From Bacteroidetes bacterium RIFCSPLOWO2_12_FULL_35_15 (GTDB taxonomy: Bacteria; Bacteroidota; Bacteroidia; 2-12-FULL-35-15), in NCBI GenBank assembly GCA_001769385.1, contig MEPB01000074.1, positions 1 to 54,494 of the forward strand: a stretch of 54,494 nucleotides of DNA. The letters run 5' to 3'. Shown in pieces: positions 10,069 through 18,709 of the stretch. Within the stretch, counting starts at the first letter, position 1. Each line of letters opens with the position of its first letter. The position numbers were made by a program, and so were the translations under genes. The notes under the pieces were generated by a model, which did not search any database, was not told the origin of the DNA, and worked only from the letters and a program-made list of their open reading frames with translations.

Positions 10069-11214
10069 ATGCAAGGCAAGAAACTGACCATCGTCAACCG
10101 ACATTACCCACCAAATGTTAATATTACTGGTGAAAATGCCTGGGACCTTGCTAATTACTTAATTGAACAACATCAAATTGATGTCGCGATCGTTCATATA
10201 AGTCGTAGCTATGAAGGTGGCGGAAATAAACGAACACCAGTTGGCAAGATCTTTTCAATTAAAACAATTTACGAAGGCAACAATAAAATACTACGTTACC
10301 TGAGTAGTATTTTAGACGGCTATAATTTGATCCGCAAAGCAGAAAAATTAGATCATGGACCGATCATCGTAATGACAAGTCCTCCGTTATTGCCCATGTG
10401 GGCCTCCAAAATTTTAGGAAAAAAAAATAGCAAATGGATACTTTGGAGCATGGATCTGTTTCCGGAAGGTTTTGCAGCATCAAATGAGATAAGTGAAACA
10501 AATTTCTTATACAAATATGCAATAAAGCAAACCTACAAGAATGCTCCTGATAAAATTATTGCACTCGGACCACAACAAAAAAAAGTATTAGATAAAAAAT
10601 ACGATAAGGAGATTGAACATGTGATTTTGCCTTGTGGTGTATTTTTAGATCAGAATAAAGTTGAAACGATACCGCAATGGAAAATCCATTCTGATAAAAT
10701 ATATCTTGGATATCTTGGTAATTGTGGTAATGCCCATTCTGTCGATTTTATCAAAGCTGTTATTGATGAGGTGGATCCTGAAAAATATCACATGATACTT
10801 GCCGTTTATGGCATCAAAGCAGAGCAATTAAAAAACTATGCAAATGGTAAACGAGGAATCACCATCATGCAAAGCATTCCCCGAAACGAATTGCATCATA
10901 TTGATATTCATTTAGTAACCTTAGTAAATTCATGGACGCACATTGCAGTCCCTTCAAAAGCGGTAAGCAGCGTTTGTTCCGGGGCAACCATTTTATTTTG
11001 TGGAAATAAAGAAAGTGATAACTGGGTTTTATTGCACGATGCCGGTTGGTTAGTGGAGGACAATGAGAAACTTAAGTCAACTGTTCATAATGTATTGTCC
11101 TCGCTCACTTTGGATGACATAAAAACAAAAAAGAACAAGGCCCAACAAATTTCAAAGGACCTGAATACATTGGTGAAGCAAAGTTATGATACGATTGCTT
11201 CCTGGGCAAAATAA
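10069..11214 (+). CDS. Glycosyltransferase, GT4/WcaI-like
   Basis: 381-aa cytoplasmic GT-B type glycosyltransferase. The N-terminal acceptor half begins KLTIVNRHYPPNVNITGENAW, a pattern shared with WcaI-type colanic-acid transferases, and includes IIVMTSPPLLPMWASKIL. The C-terminal donor half has YLGYLGNCGNAHS and a late region around VPSKAVSSVCSGATILFCG, which corresponds to the nucleotide-sugar loop. It probably adds a sugar to a surface polysaccharide or LPS; the sugar is unknown. It lies between the TPR protein and an epimerase, with a nested inverted repeat after its stop. Confidence 0.8.
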   Translation: MQGKKLTIVNRHYPPNVNITGENAWDLANYLIEQHQIDVAIVHISRSYEGGGNKRTPVGKIFSIKTIYEGNNKILRYLSSILDGYNLIRKAEKLDHGPIIVMTSPPLLPMWASKILGKKNSKWILWSMDLFPEGFAASNEISETNFLYKYAIKQTYKNAPDKIIALGPQQKKVLDKKYDKEIEHVILPCGVFLDQNKVETIPQWKIHSDKIYLGYLGNCGNAHSVDFIKAVIDEVDPEKYHMILAVYGIKAEQLKNYANGKRGITIMQSIPRNELHHIDIHLVTLVNSWTHIAVPSKAVSSVCSGATILFCGNKESDNWVLLHDAGWLVEDNEKLKSTVHNVLSSLTLDDIKTKKNKAQQISKDLNTLVKQSYDTIASWAK

Positions 11215-11237
11215 GGTGTTTAAATAATTATAATTAG

Positions 11238-11420
11238 GTCTGTCCATAATGTAAAAATTAGCCGCAGATTCGCAGATTAAAATTGAACTACTACACACTT
11301 TTTTGCCACAGATCATGCTGATTTTCTCTGATTATCCGCCAAAGGCGGATTCCTTTTTAATCTGCGAATCTGCGGCTTCTGTTTTTTTGTTTTGATTTAA
11401 TCCCGACTCTATGGACAGAC
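11238..11420. repeat. MITE-like nested inverted-repeat element
   Basis: A 183-bp intergenic element with three nested dyads. Outer arms GTCTGTCCATA (11238-11248) and its exact complement (11410-11420). Inner arms of 22 bp, perfect, at 11261-11282 and 11355-11376, each holding the doubled word GCAGATT. A central hairpin ATCCGCC/GGCGGAT at 11334-11350 has a 3-nt loop. There is no ORF. The structure resembles a small non-autonomous repeat and would fold into a strong RNA hairpin in either direction. It could also act as a terminator between the flanking genes. Confidence 0.75.
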
Positions 11421-11433
11421 ACTAATTAATATA

Positions 11434-11441
11434 TATCTTTG
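11434..11441 (+). promoter_or_regulatory. Putative -7 element (TAnnTTTG) of the epimerase gene
   Basis: TATCTTTG matches TAnnTTTG and lies 26 nt before the ATG of the epimerase gene, directly after the dyad element. No -33 TTG was found at a proper distance because the element's right arm occupies that place. Confidence 0.4.
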
Positions 11442-11467
11442 CATACTAATATTTTATTCCTTACAAA

Positions 11468-12547
11468 ATGAACATAGCAATTATAACCGGCTCAGGTGGA
11501 TTAATAGGTAGTGAATCCGTTTCTTTTTTCTCTAAAAAATTCGATAAAATAATCGGCATTGATAATGATATGCGCAGCTATTTTTTTGGTGAAGAAGCTT
11601 CTACCAGTTGGAATGTAAAGAGGATCAAAGAAAATGTTCCTAACTATGAGCATCACAATATTGATATTCGTAATTATGCTGATCTGGAAAAAATATTCAA
11701 TCAGTATGGAAATGATATAAAATTAATTGTTCATACTGCTGCACAGCCAAGTCATGATTGGGCGGCTAAAGAACCGTTAACCGATTTTGGAGTTAATGCA
11801 ACAGGCACCCTACACATACTTGAATTAACCCGTCAACATTGTTCAAAAGCTGTTTTCATTTTTACTTCCACCAATAAAGTATATGGCGATAATCCTAACT
11901 ATTTGCCATTGATAGAAAAAGAAACCCGTTGGGAAATAGCTGAAGATCATGCGTATTTTAAAAATGGAATTGACGAACACATGAGTCTTGATCATACTAA
12001 ACACTCTGTTTTTGGCGCATCAAAAGTTGCAGCAGATATTATGGCTCAGGAATATGGAAAATATTTTGATATGAGTGTTGGCGTTTTTCGTGGAGGGTGT
12101 TTAACCGGGCCAAACCATAGCGGGGCACAACTTCATGGCTTTTTATCTTACTTAATGAAATGTACCCTTACAGGCAATCCTTATACTATCTTTGGTTATA
12201 AAGGAAAACAGGTTAGAGATAATATTCATAGTTCCGATCTCGTAAATATGTTCTGGCATTTTTATCAAAACCCGAAAAAGGGGGAAGCTTATAATGCCGG
12301 TGGAGGACGCTTTGCCAATTGTTCCATGCTGGAAGCAATTGCGTTATGTGAAAAGATAAGTGATAAAAAATTAAACTATACCTATAGCGAACACGCCCGA
12401 AGTGGCGATCATATCTGGTATATCAGTGATGTATCTAAGTTTCAGAAAGATTATCCTGAATGGCAGTACAAATGGAACTTAGATGATACGTTGGTTGATA
12501 TTTATAATACTATGAGTAAATCGGTTTCGGTGAAGGATTGTAGATAA
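11468..12547 (+). CDS. NAD-dependent sugar epimerase/dehydratase (CDP-paratose 2-epimerase-like)
   Basis: A 359-aa extended short-chain dehydrogenase that modifies a nucleotide sugar in the cytoplasm. The NAD-binding glycine motif TGSGGLIG lies at residues 7-14, followed by the [15 protein letters not shown] segment typical of CDP-tyvelose/paratose epimerase relatives, STNKVYGD, and [20 protein letters not shown]. At the usual YxxxK site the sequence reads HSVFGASK, so Phe stands in place of the catalytic Tyr. I recall this in related proteins, so it may be a family trait. The substrate is unproven. A strong intrinsic terminator follows. Confidence 0.82.
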   Translation: MNIAIITGSGGLIGSESVSFFSKKFDKIIGIDNDMRSYFFGEEASTSWNVKRIKENVPNYEHHNIDIRNYADLEKIFNQYGNDIKLIVHTAAQPSHDWAAKEPLTDFGVNATGTLHILELTRQHCSKAVFIFTSTNKVYGDNPNYLPLIEKETRWEIAEDHAYFKNGIDEHMSLDHTKHSVFGASKVAADIMAQEYGKYFDMSVGVFRGGCLTGPNHSGAQLHGFLSYLMKCTLTGNPYTIFGYKGKQVRDNIHSSDLVNMFWHFYQNPKKGEAYNAGGGRFANCSMLEAIALCEKISDKKLNYTYSEHARSGDHIWYISDVSKFQKDYPEWQYKWNLDDTLVDIYNTMSKSVSVKDCR

Positions 12548-12588
12548 GCTGAGCAATTGCACACCTATTGAGGTTACTTTTTTTCTTT

Positions 12589-12625
12589 TGCTTTCGTTGT
12601 GAAATTCAATGAAAGCATTTTTTTT
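12589..12625 (+). terminator. Rho-independent terminator after the epimerase gene
   Basis: An 11-bp stem with one G-T wobble (12589-12599 with 12607-12617) and a 7-nt loop is followed by eight T. It lies 41 nt after the epimerase stop and separates it from the next gene. Confidence 0.8.
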
Positions 12626-12755
12626 AGGAATTTTTTAAAACCTATCCAATATCATGTTTGTTTATGTTTCTTTGTTTTATAATGATTTAATTGCTGAAGT
12701 TTTTATCAATATTTTTAACTAAAAAAAATTGTGATTTAAATTTGCCAAATAATTC

Positions 12756-12763
12756 TATATTTG
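12756..12763 (+). promoter_or_regulatory. Putative -7 element (TAnnTTTG)
   Basis: TATATTTG matches the Bacteroidota -7 consensus and lies 38 nt before the chosen ATG at 12802. A TTG at 12729-12731 lies 24 nt upstream, a little far for a -33 element. The element falls after a possible earlier TTG start at 12691, which supports starting the protein at 12802. Confidence 0.5.
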
Positions 12764-12801
12764 TACAAACACAAAAAATACAAACCAAAATTATATTCAT
12801 T

Positions 12802-14454
12802 ATGAACAAACCAAAACTACTATTAATAGCGGGGTTAATTACCTTTTCAGGAATTAACATGAAAGCTCAAAAAGCAGGACCTTATGTTGTTAAATCTTCA
12901 GAAGAATTTGAATCTCCCAAAAGACACGAAATAATGGATCCTGTGCCTTATGGAAAAGATGGCATTATTCAAGTAAATGCAAAAAAATCTGAATCATTTT
13001 CATTTCAATTGTTTTCCAACGACCTGAAATTTATTAAAGAAAATACCGTAAATACTGAAACTAAATTAAATGAACATACCAGTTATGATAGGTTTTTTAA
13101 ATTTAAGAACAAGACATATTTATTTGTGCGTGATGTGAACAAAGAAGCTCATACAGAAGGAATTTCAGCCTTAGAGTTTTCTCCAAAAGATTTGGATTTT
13201 ACAGGAAGCTCTAAAGGTCTTTTTCAATCGTCCGATAAGGTGAGAACACTAGGGGGATCAGGGGTAAGTGCTTTAGGTTATTTTTACGTGAAAGGATATA
13301 CAGGTGCATATACATTTGATGTTTCCAATGATGCAACAAAATTTTTATATAGCTATTCATTGGTTCCGAAAGAGAAAAAAGACAAACTCAATAAGGATAT
13401 AATTGGATTGTATGCTTTTGATGAAAATTTAAATAAGTTGTGGGGAGGTGAATATGAAATGCCTTATACTGAAGCGATTATGGATAATTTAGGCTATACA
13501 ATCGCTGATGATGGAAAGGTTTATTTATTAGCAAAAGTTTTTGAAAATGATGACCGGAAAGCAGCTACAAAAGATGGTGTACCTAATTATCATTTTGAAA
13601 TATTGATATATCAAAAAGATAGCAAAACACCTAAGTCAGTTGAGATAAAAATTGATAATTATTTTCCAAAGGAGGCTTATATTTACGAAGGGGATAATCA
13701 TAACATAGTAATTGCCGGTTTTTATGGAAAGGCTGCCAATAAGCCTGTTGATGGCGCCTATATGGTAAAGTTAGATGTGGAAAAAGCAACAGTTTCAAAG
13801 GTTAATGGGGGTTATTTTGAAATCCCAAGTGAGATAATTAAAGCATTTACTTCCGAAAGAGAAAAAAGAAAATTAGAGAAAAAGGAAGATAAAGATGCTG
13901 AGGGGGATATTGGTGTTGATAATTTAAGAATCCGTGATATATACGAGATGCCCAATGGATCAACAAAAATTGTTTCTGAACAATATTGGGTACGTAGGAT
14001 TACTTATTATGATAATAGCTGTCATTGTATGAAGACAAAATACGATACCTATGCAGATGATATTTTTGTTATGAGTATTGATGCAAAAGGGAAATTGGAA
14101 TGGGTAAAAAAAATTCCGAAAGCGCAACATAGCAGCGATGCTATTGGTGATGGATTATCTATCAATTCAATGATAACAGGAAATGATTTACACATTTTTT
14201 ATATCGACAATATTAAGAACCTGAATTTGCCTGCTACTGAAGCTCCAAAAGTTCATCAAAATAGAATGGGTGGCTTTTTAACAGCAGTAACGGTTAACGA
14301 AAAAGGAGATGTTAAAAAATTTAGTTTAGGTCAAATTAATGACTTCGACACTAATTTCTTTATAAGAGGATTCGAAGATGGTGGAAATAATAATATTATA
14401 AGTACAGAACGAAAAAAGAAAATGAATAAATTATTCTCGATAGAAGTAAAATAG
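12802..14454 (+). CDS. Secreted protein of unknown function
   Basis: About 550 aa from the ATG at 12802. I chose this start because it opens directly into a signal peptide (MNKPKLLLIAGLITFSG..NMKAQ) and a promoter-like element lies just upstream; a TTG start 37 codons earlier would bury the signal. The mature part is rich in beta-strand-like segments with repeated acidic/aromatic turns (DGIIQVNAKKSES, DDGKVYLLAKVFEND, DAKGKLEWVKKIP), suggesting a propeller, and holds a charged linker (SEREKRKLEKKEDKDAEGD). No known enzyme motif is seen. A decayed second copy of its C-terminus lies 150 bp downstream. Confidence 0.72.
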   Translation: MNKPKLLLIAGLITFSGINMKAQKAGPYVVKSSEEFESPKRHEIMDPVPYGKDGIIQVNAKKSESFSFQLFSNDLKFIKENTVNTETKLNEHTSYDRFFKFKNKTYLFVRDVNKEAHTEGISALEFSPKDLDFTGSSKGLFQSSDKVRTLGGSGVSALGYFYVKGYTGAYTFDVSNDATKFLYSYSLVPKEKKDKLNKDIIGLYAFDENLNKLWGGEYEMPYTEAIMDNLGYTIADDGKVYLLAKVFENDDRKAATKDGVPNYHFEILIYQKDSKTPKSVEIKIDNYFPKEAYIYEGDNHNIVIAGFYGKAANKPVDGAYMVKLDVEKATVSKVNGGYFEIPSEIIKAFTSEREKRKLEKKEDKDAEGDIGVDNLRIRDIYEMPNGSTKIVSEQYWVRRITYYDNSCHCMKTKYDTYADDIFVMSIDAKGKLEWVKKIPKAQHSSDAIGDGLSINSMITGNDLHIFYIDNIKNLNLPATEAPKVHQNRMGGFLTAVTVNEKGDVKKFSLGQINDFDTNFFIRGFEDGGNNNIISTERKKKMNKLFSIEVK

Positions 14455-14479
14455 AATAATTAGGAGTGATACTCTGCAA

Positions 14480-14518
14480 AACAACATTCCAAGTAAAATT
14501 AATACTTGGAATGTTGTT
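14480..14518. terminator. Perfect 16-bp hairpin, likely terminator or processing signal
   Basis: A 16-bp perfect stem (14480-14495 with 14503-14518) and a 7-nt loop lie 25 nt after the stop of the secreted protein. It lacks a T-run on either side, so it is not a textbook intrinsic terminator, but its position suggests transcript termination or 3'-end protection. Confidence 0.5.
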
Positions 14519-14603
14519 AGCTTAAAAATTCGTTAAATTCTTGCAAACGAAATGATGTTCCAGATTTATTTAGAGAATGTTAAACATGCAAATTTCCTCT
14601 TAA

Positions 14604-14846
14604 AAAAGCTACGTTGATCGATTTCCTGACGCATCCTGAGATTCGAATATCCGTGCTGGTGGTTTTATTGCTGTTGTTGATATTGATGAAAAAGGTATAA
14701 TAAAAAAATATAATCTTTGGGAAGCAAAACAATATGAAACTAATTTATATGTTCGAAGATTTATTAATGGCAGAAAAAATAACCTTGTTGCTGTTGAACG
14801 AAAAAAGAAAAAAAATATGCTTTTTTCTATTGAAATAAAAAAATAG
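14604..14846 (+). pseudogene. Remnant C-terminus of a paralog of the 12802-14454 gene
   Basis: The frame ending at the TAG at 14844-14846 encodes about 68 residues after an in-frame TGA at 14637. It reads RAGGFIAVVDIDEKG, then ETNLYVRRFINGRKNN, then AVERKKKKNMLFSIEIKK. This matches the C-terminus of the upstream gene (RMGGFLTAVTVNEKG, DTNFFIRGFEDGGNNN, STERKKKMNKLFSIEVK) nearly position for position. No start codon or signal peptide precedes it, and stops break the frame upstream (TAA at 14601 and the TGA). It is best read as what is left of a tandem duplication. The rest of 14455-14881 holds only the hairpin. Confidence 0.75.
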
Positions 14847-14881
14847 TTCTTGTTAAGAATGACACAAATACCATACACACT

Positions 14882-17083
14882 ATGAATTACTCTGTTTTAA
14901 AAAAATCGATTTACACGGGAATAATTGCACTATTATTTTCCAGTGCTGCTAATAGCCAATTCGCTAAGGATTATACCCCTATAGTTTCAAGCGGTTCATT
15001 GCCGGAAGAGTTTTTGAAAACAGCCAGAGCTATGTCAATTGAAGATATTAAAACCATTGGTTATGGGCAGGACAGGGCTGTGAAACAACAGTTCGTAATG
15101 TCGAATAATTATTTTTTGAAAGATCTCTTGTTGAGTGGTGAAGTATTGATCAACGATCCTCTTACAAAATATGTAAATAAGGTTGCCGATGAACTATTAA
15201 AAAGCAACCCGCTTCTTCGTCAACAAATACACATTTACGTAACAAAATCATCAGATGTAAATGCATACGCTTTTGACAAGGGATTTATATTTGTAAATGT
15301 TGGTTTGCTTGCTCAATTAGAGAATGAAGCGCAATTAGCATATATACTTGCACATGAGATCGACCATGTAATGAAAAAACATTCTGTAACTGAATATATT
15401 GAAAATGTAAAACTTGAAAATGGTACCAGTAATTACGAACGTGGCTCGTACGATGAACGTAGTTTAGCAAAATACCGTTTCTCAAAAGAGCAGGAAAGCG
15501 ATGCTGATATGGAAGGTTTAAGTTTGATAAAAAAAACAAATTATAGTATTAAGGCTTTAAATGGAGCATTTGATGTTTTGCAATATTCATACTTACCATT
15601 CGAATTAGTTGATTTTAAAAAATCTTTTTTTGAAGATGAATATTTAACATTGCCCGATACACTTTTTTTAAAGCAAACATCCGATATAAAAGCCAATGAT
15701 GATTATGATGATTCAAAAAGTACACATCCAAATATTCGTAAAAGGCGTGGGGCAATAGAACCGGAATTAAAAGTAAGTGACGAAGCCAGTCGCAAAAAAT
15801 ATTTAGTATCAGAGGAGGAATTTAAAAACGTGAGAGAAACCGCTCGTTTTGAACTCTGCCGATTATATATGGTTGAAAGAGATTATATGAATGCCATTTA
15901 TGCATCTTATATTTTACTGGAAAAATATCCGGATAATTTATTTCTTAAAAAAACAGTTTCACAAGGACTATACAATGTTCTTGTAAATAAATCATCATCC
16001 TACAATCGGTCAACGATATCAATTGCAGGAAATAGTTCAATGTCCTCAAGGAGTTATTCAATCCCTGATTATACAAAAATAGAAGGAACCTCTCAAAGGG
16101 TGTATTATATGATGGATAACCTTGAATCAAAAGAGTTGAACACAATCGCATTGGCATACACATTCAAGGCACATAAACAATATCCGGATGATAAAACTTT
16201 ATCAGCATTAACTGATAGTTTGTTTTCCTTTATGATAAACTCTAATAGTTTATTTTTAAATGATTTTTCAAGAAAATCAAAAACAGAACTAAAAAATCAG
16301 GATACAATTCAAGTTGTTAAAGTAGATTCAACTGATGTGGAAGAAAGCAAATATTCGAAAATAAAAAAACAACAACAAAAAGTTGAAGTGGAGACAGAGG
16401 ATAATTTTACTAAATATGCTTTTGTTGGATTATTAAAAGATGATGAATTTGTAAGTCGTTATTCTAAAATGGCTAAAGGTTTAACTCAAAAGCCGGTTAC
16501 AGATGAATATGTAAAAAAAGCAAAGCCTCAAACAAAGAAAAAGACTACTGATGCTCCTTTCTTCGGGATAGATAAAGTGATCTTTATTGATCCTTTTTAT
16601 ATGAAAATAAAAAATGAACATGGAAAAGCAAATGTTCAATTTTATGAATCAGAAGATCGTCAGCAAGTATTATTGGATATTCAAAAAAAATGTGCGGACC
16701 GTTTAAAACTACAATACACATGTCTTACCACTAAAGATATTGCTGCAGGAGACATTGAACGTTATAACGACAATGCATTATTAAATGAATGGTTAGGCGA
16801 ACGTTTTAAGCATGGTGACAATAATGATGAACTGGTAACAAGTTCTGAAAACATGAAGCAGCTGATAGAAAAATTAGGCGCAAAGTATGTTGCCTGGAGT
16901 GGTGTTTATAATAGCAAGGGCGGAGCTTATAGAAATACCTACTTTTTTATTTTATTGGATCTAGAAACCGGTAAATTAATGAAATTTGAAACACGCTATA
17001 CACGTGCGAAAGACAGCAATGATCTGATAAGCTCTTTTGTTTACAATTCGTTGATGCATGTTGCAAAGAAACCTAAACAGTAA
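14882..17083 (+). CDS. M48-family zinc metallopeptidase, secreted
   Basis: 733 aa with a signal peptide (about 1-25, ending SSAANSQ). The peptidase part shows the zinc motif AHEIDHVMKKHS with His158, Glu159 and His162, and a downstream acidic ligand in RFSKEQESDADMEG (about 203-205), the M48/BepA arrangement. GFIFVNVGLLAQLENEAQLA just upstream is the typical substrate-strand segment. About 500 further residues follow, including a lysine/glutamine-rich linker, with no identified domain. M48 enzymes of this kind work in outer-membrane protein quality control or proteolysis in the periplasm; the large C-terminal part may bind partners. Confidence 0.85.
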   Translation: MNYSVLKKSIYTGIIALLFSSAANSQFAKDYTPIVSSGSLPEEFLKTARAMSIEDIKTIGYGQDRAVKQQFVMSNNYFLKDLLLSGEVLINDPLTKYVNKVADELLKSNPLLRQQIHIYVTKSSDVNAYAFDKGFIFVNVGLLAQLENEAQLAYILAHEIDHVMKKHSVTEYIENVKLENGTSNYERGSYDERSLAKYRFSKEQESDADMEGLSLIKKTNYSIKALNGAFDVLQYSYLPFELVDFKKSFFEDEYLTLPDTLFLKQTSDIKANDDYDDSKSTHPNIRKRRGAIEPELKVSDEASRKKYLVSEEEFKNVRETARFELCRLYMVERDYMNAIYASYILLEKYPDNLFLKKTVSQGLYNVLVNKSSSYNRSTISIAGNSSMSSRSYSIPDYTKIEGTSQRVYYMMDNLESKELNTIALAYTFKAHKQYPDDKTLSALTDSLFSFMINSNSLFLNDFSRKSKTELKNQDTIQVVKVDSTDVEESKYSKIKKQQQKVEVETEDNFTKYAFVGLLKDDEFVSRYSKMAKGLTQKPVTDEYVKKAKPQTKKKTTDAPFFGIDKVIFIDPFYMKIKNEHGKANVQFYESEDRQQVLLDIQKKCADRLKLQYTCLTTKDIAAGDIERYNDNALLNEWLGERFKHGDNNDELVTSSENMKQLIEKLGAKYVAWSGVYNSKGGAYRNTYFFILLDLETGKLMKFETRYTRAKDSNDLISSFVYNSLMHVAKKPKQ

Positions 17084-17164
17084 TTTATTTTAAAAGAAAC
17101 TTTTTTAGTTAATGTACTTAAAAATTCACATTGAAACTATTCCGAATATTAATATATTAAATAC

Positions 17165-17944
17165 ATGAAAAATAAAATAGTTGTTTTTTTATTTCTGGTT
17201 TCATGCTCTGTTTATTCTCAGGTGCCGGGTTATTTAGGGAAACGTTTAACTATCGGATATGCAAATTATCTTTCTCCTTCTTTTATATATCCTTCATCCA
17301 AAAGTACAGATAGATATGAACTTGGTTTAAATACAACACATTGTATAAATGCCGAATACGCGATAAAAAAAAGAACTGAATTTTGCGTTTCTGTCGAATT
17401 CTATAAAACAGGCATCGCCAGAGAAGACGGATATCAATATTCTGCCGGTGGATATTCGGATTATGGTTCAGCCATTTACAGGCCCGGTGATAAAACACCT
17501 ATTCAATTAAAAAGTACGAATGTTTCATTAGGGTTCAAGTTTTTTAGGCAGGGATTTATTGCACCTGTGGGAAAATATCAAAAGTTGGAATTTGTTTTAC
17601 TTTCAAATAAGATCATTTACGATAAAAATTCTTTTTATGATCAATATTATTCACCAGATACTCGGCTACCCGCATTAGGTCTGGGGGAATATAACTTTAA
17701 AACTTTTGCAATTGCTTTAACATTGGGAAGACAACGCGTTTTGTTTAATTCAATTATTCTTGATACCGGATTCCGTTTTGGTGTTTCACCAAATGCAGTT
17801 TTTAATTTTCTTCTTGATGATATTTTTGATGGCAGTATGTCCAATTCAGCTTTGGAGAGCCAATTTAAACAAGATACTCAATATAGAATATTTGCTGGCC
17901 AGTTATTCAATTTTCATATCGGTCTTGGATTTTTAGCATTTTAA
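17165..17944 (+). CDS. Outer-membrane barrel-like protein, tandem paralog 1
   Basis: 259 aa with a signal peptide (MKNKIVVFLFLVSCSVYSQ). The mature protein begins VPGYLGKRLTIGY and ends FNFHIGLGFLAF. Alternating polar/hydrophobic strands and a terminal Phe fit an outer-membrane beta barrel. The next two genes are clear paralogs sharing both ends. The function is unknown. The stop is two bases before the ATG of the next copy, so the three form one transcript. Confidence 0.72.
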   Translation: MKNKIVVFLFLVSCSVYSQVPGYLGKRLTIGYANYLSPSFIYPSSKSTDRYELGLNTTHCINAEYAIKKRTEFCVSVEFYKTGIAREDGYQYSAGGYSDYGSAIYRPGDKTPIQLKSTNVSLGFKFFRQGFIAPVGKYQKLEFVLLSNKIIYDKNSFYDQYYSPDTRLPALGLGEYNFKTFAIALTLGRQRVLFNSIILDTGFRFGVSPNAVFNFLLDDIFDGSMSNSALESQFKQDTQYRIFAGQLFNFHIGLGFLAF

Positions 17945-17946
17945 AT

Positions 17947-18705
17947 ATGAAACCTAAAATAATTGTTTTTTTAATTTTAGTTTCAAGCACCGTTTTTGCT
18001 CAGGTACCTGGTTATATGGGGAAAAGGTTTGTGATTGGTTACGAAAATTATTTTTTCCCTGCATTTTACGGACCGGGTAAAAACAATGCAAATCCCGGAC
18101 CGTCATTTTCACCGGGGTTCAATACCACGCATTGTTTAAATATTGATTATACAGTTAAACAAAGGATGAATGTTTGCTTCTCTTTGCAACATTTACGGAC
18201 CGGCATTGCTTATAAAGGAGATGATTATGCCTATCCGAAGGAATCAAAATACAGTGGAAATTTTTCAACCCCTGCACAATTAACTTCAAACAATATTGGC
18301 TTTGGATTTAAAGTATTCAGACGTGGAAATATTGCCCCGGTGGGTAAATACCAAAAATTTGAAATATTACTTTTTTTTGAAAAAGTAAAGTACGAAAATA
18401 ATAATTTTACTACTCATGAACAGAATTACTATGAAAATGTTCCAATAACTTTAGGAACCGGAGAATATACGTATAGAAATTTTGCGATTACTTATTCATT
18501 GGGTAAGCAACGGATATTTTTCAATAAATTAGTAATGGATTATGGTATTAGAGCAGCAATAACTCCTGTGGTGATACCTACGGGGCTATATACAGTCGAT
18601 AATGTCAGAGATATGGACGATAGATTTAAAGTTGATTCTCGCTTCAGAATTTTTCGACAACAATTATTCAACTTTCATATTGGTCTTGGCTTTTTAGCAT
18701 TTTAA
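17947..18705 (+). CDS. Outer-membrane barrel-like protein, tandem paralog 2
   Basis: 252 aa, signal peptide ending STVFAQ, mature start VPGYMGKRFVIGYENYFFP and C-terminus NFHIGLGFLAF, nearly identical at the end to paralog 1 also at DNA level. The middle diverges (loop-like regions rich in Asn, Gly, Pro), as expected if strands are conserved and surface loops vary. Two bases separate it from the previous gene and four from the next. The function is unknown. Confidence 0.72.
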   Translation: MKPKIIVFLILVSSTVFAQVPGYMGKRFVIGYENYFFPAFYGPGKNNANPGPSFSPGFNTTHCLNIDYTVKQRMNVCFSLQHLRTGIAYKGDDYAYPKESKYSGNFSTPAQLTSNNIGFGFKVFRRGNIAPVGKYQKFEILLFFEKVKYENNNFTTHEQNYYENVPITLGTGEYTYRNFAITYSLGKQRIFFNKLVMDYGIRAAITPVVIPTGLYTVDNVRDMDDRFKVDSRFRIFRQQLFNFHIGLGFLAF

Positions 18706-18709
18706 ATCA

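Noticed and set aside
14609-14878. Minus-strand 89-codon open frame between the secreted protein and the M48 peptidase
   Set aside because: It is antisense to the paralog remnant, whose plus-strand frame matches the parent protein; the minus frame is very Phe/Ile-rich, as expected from reading a Lys-rich frame backwards.
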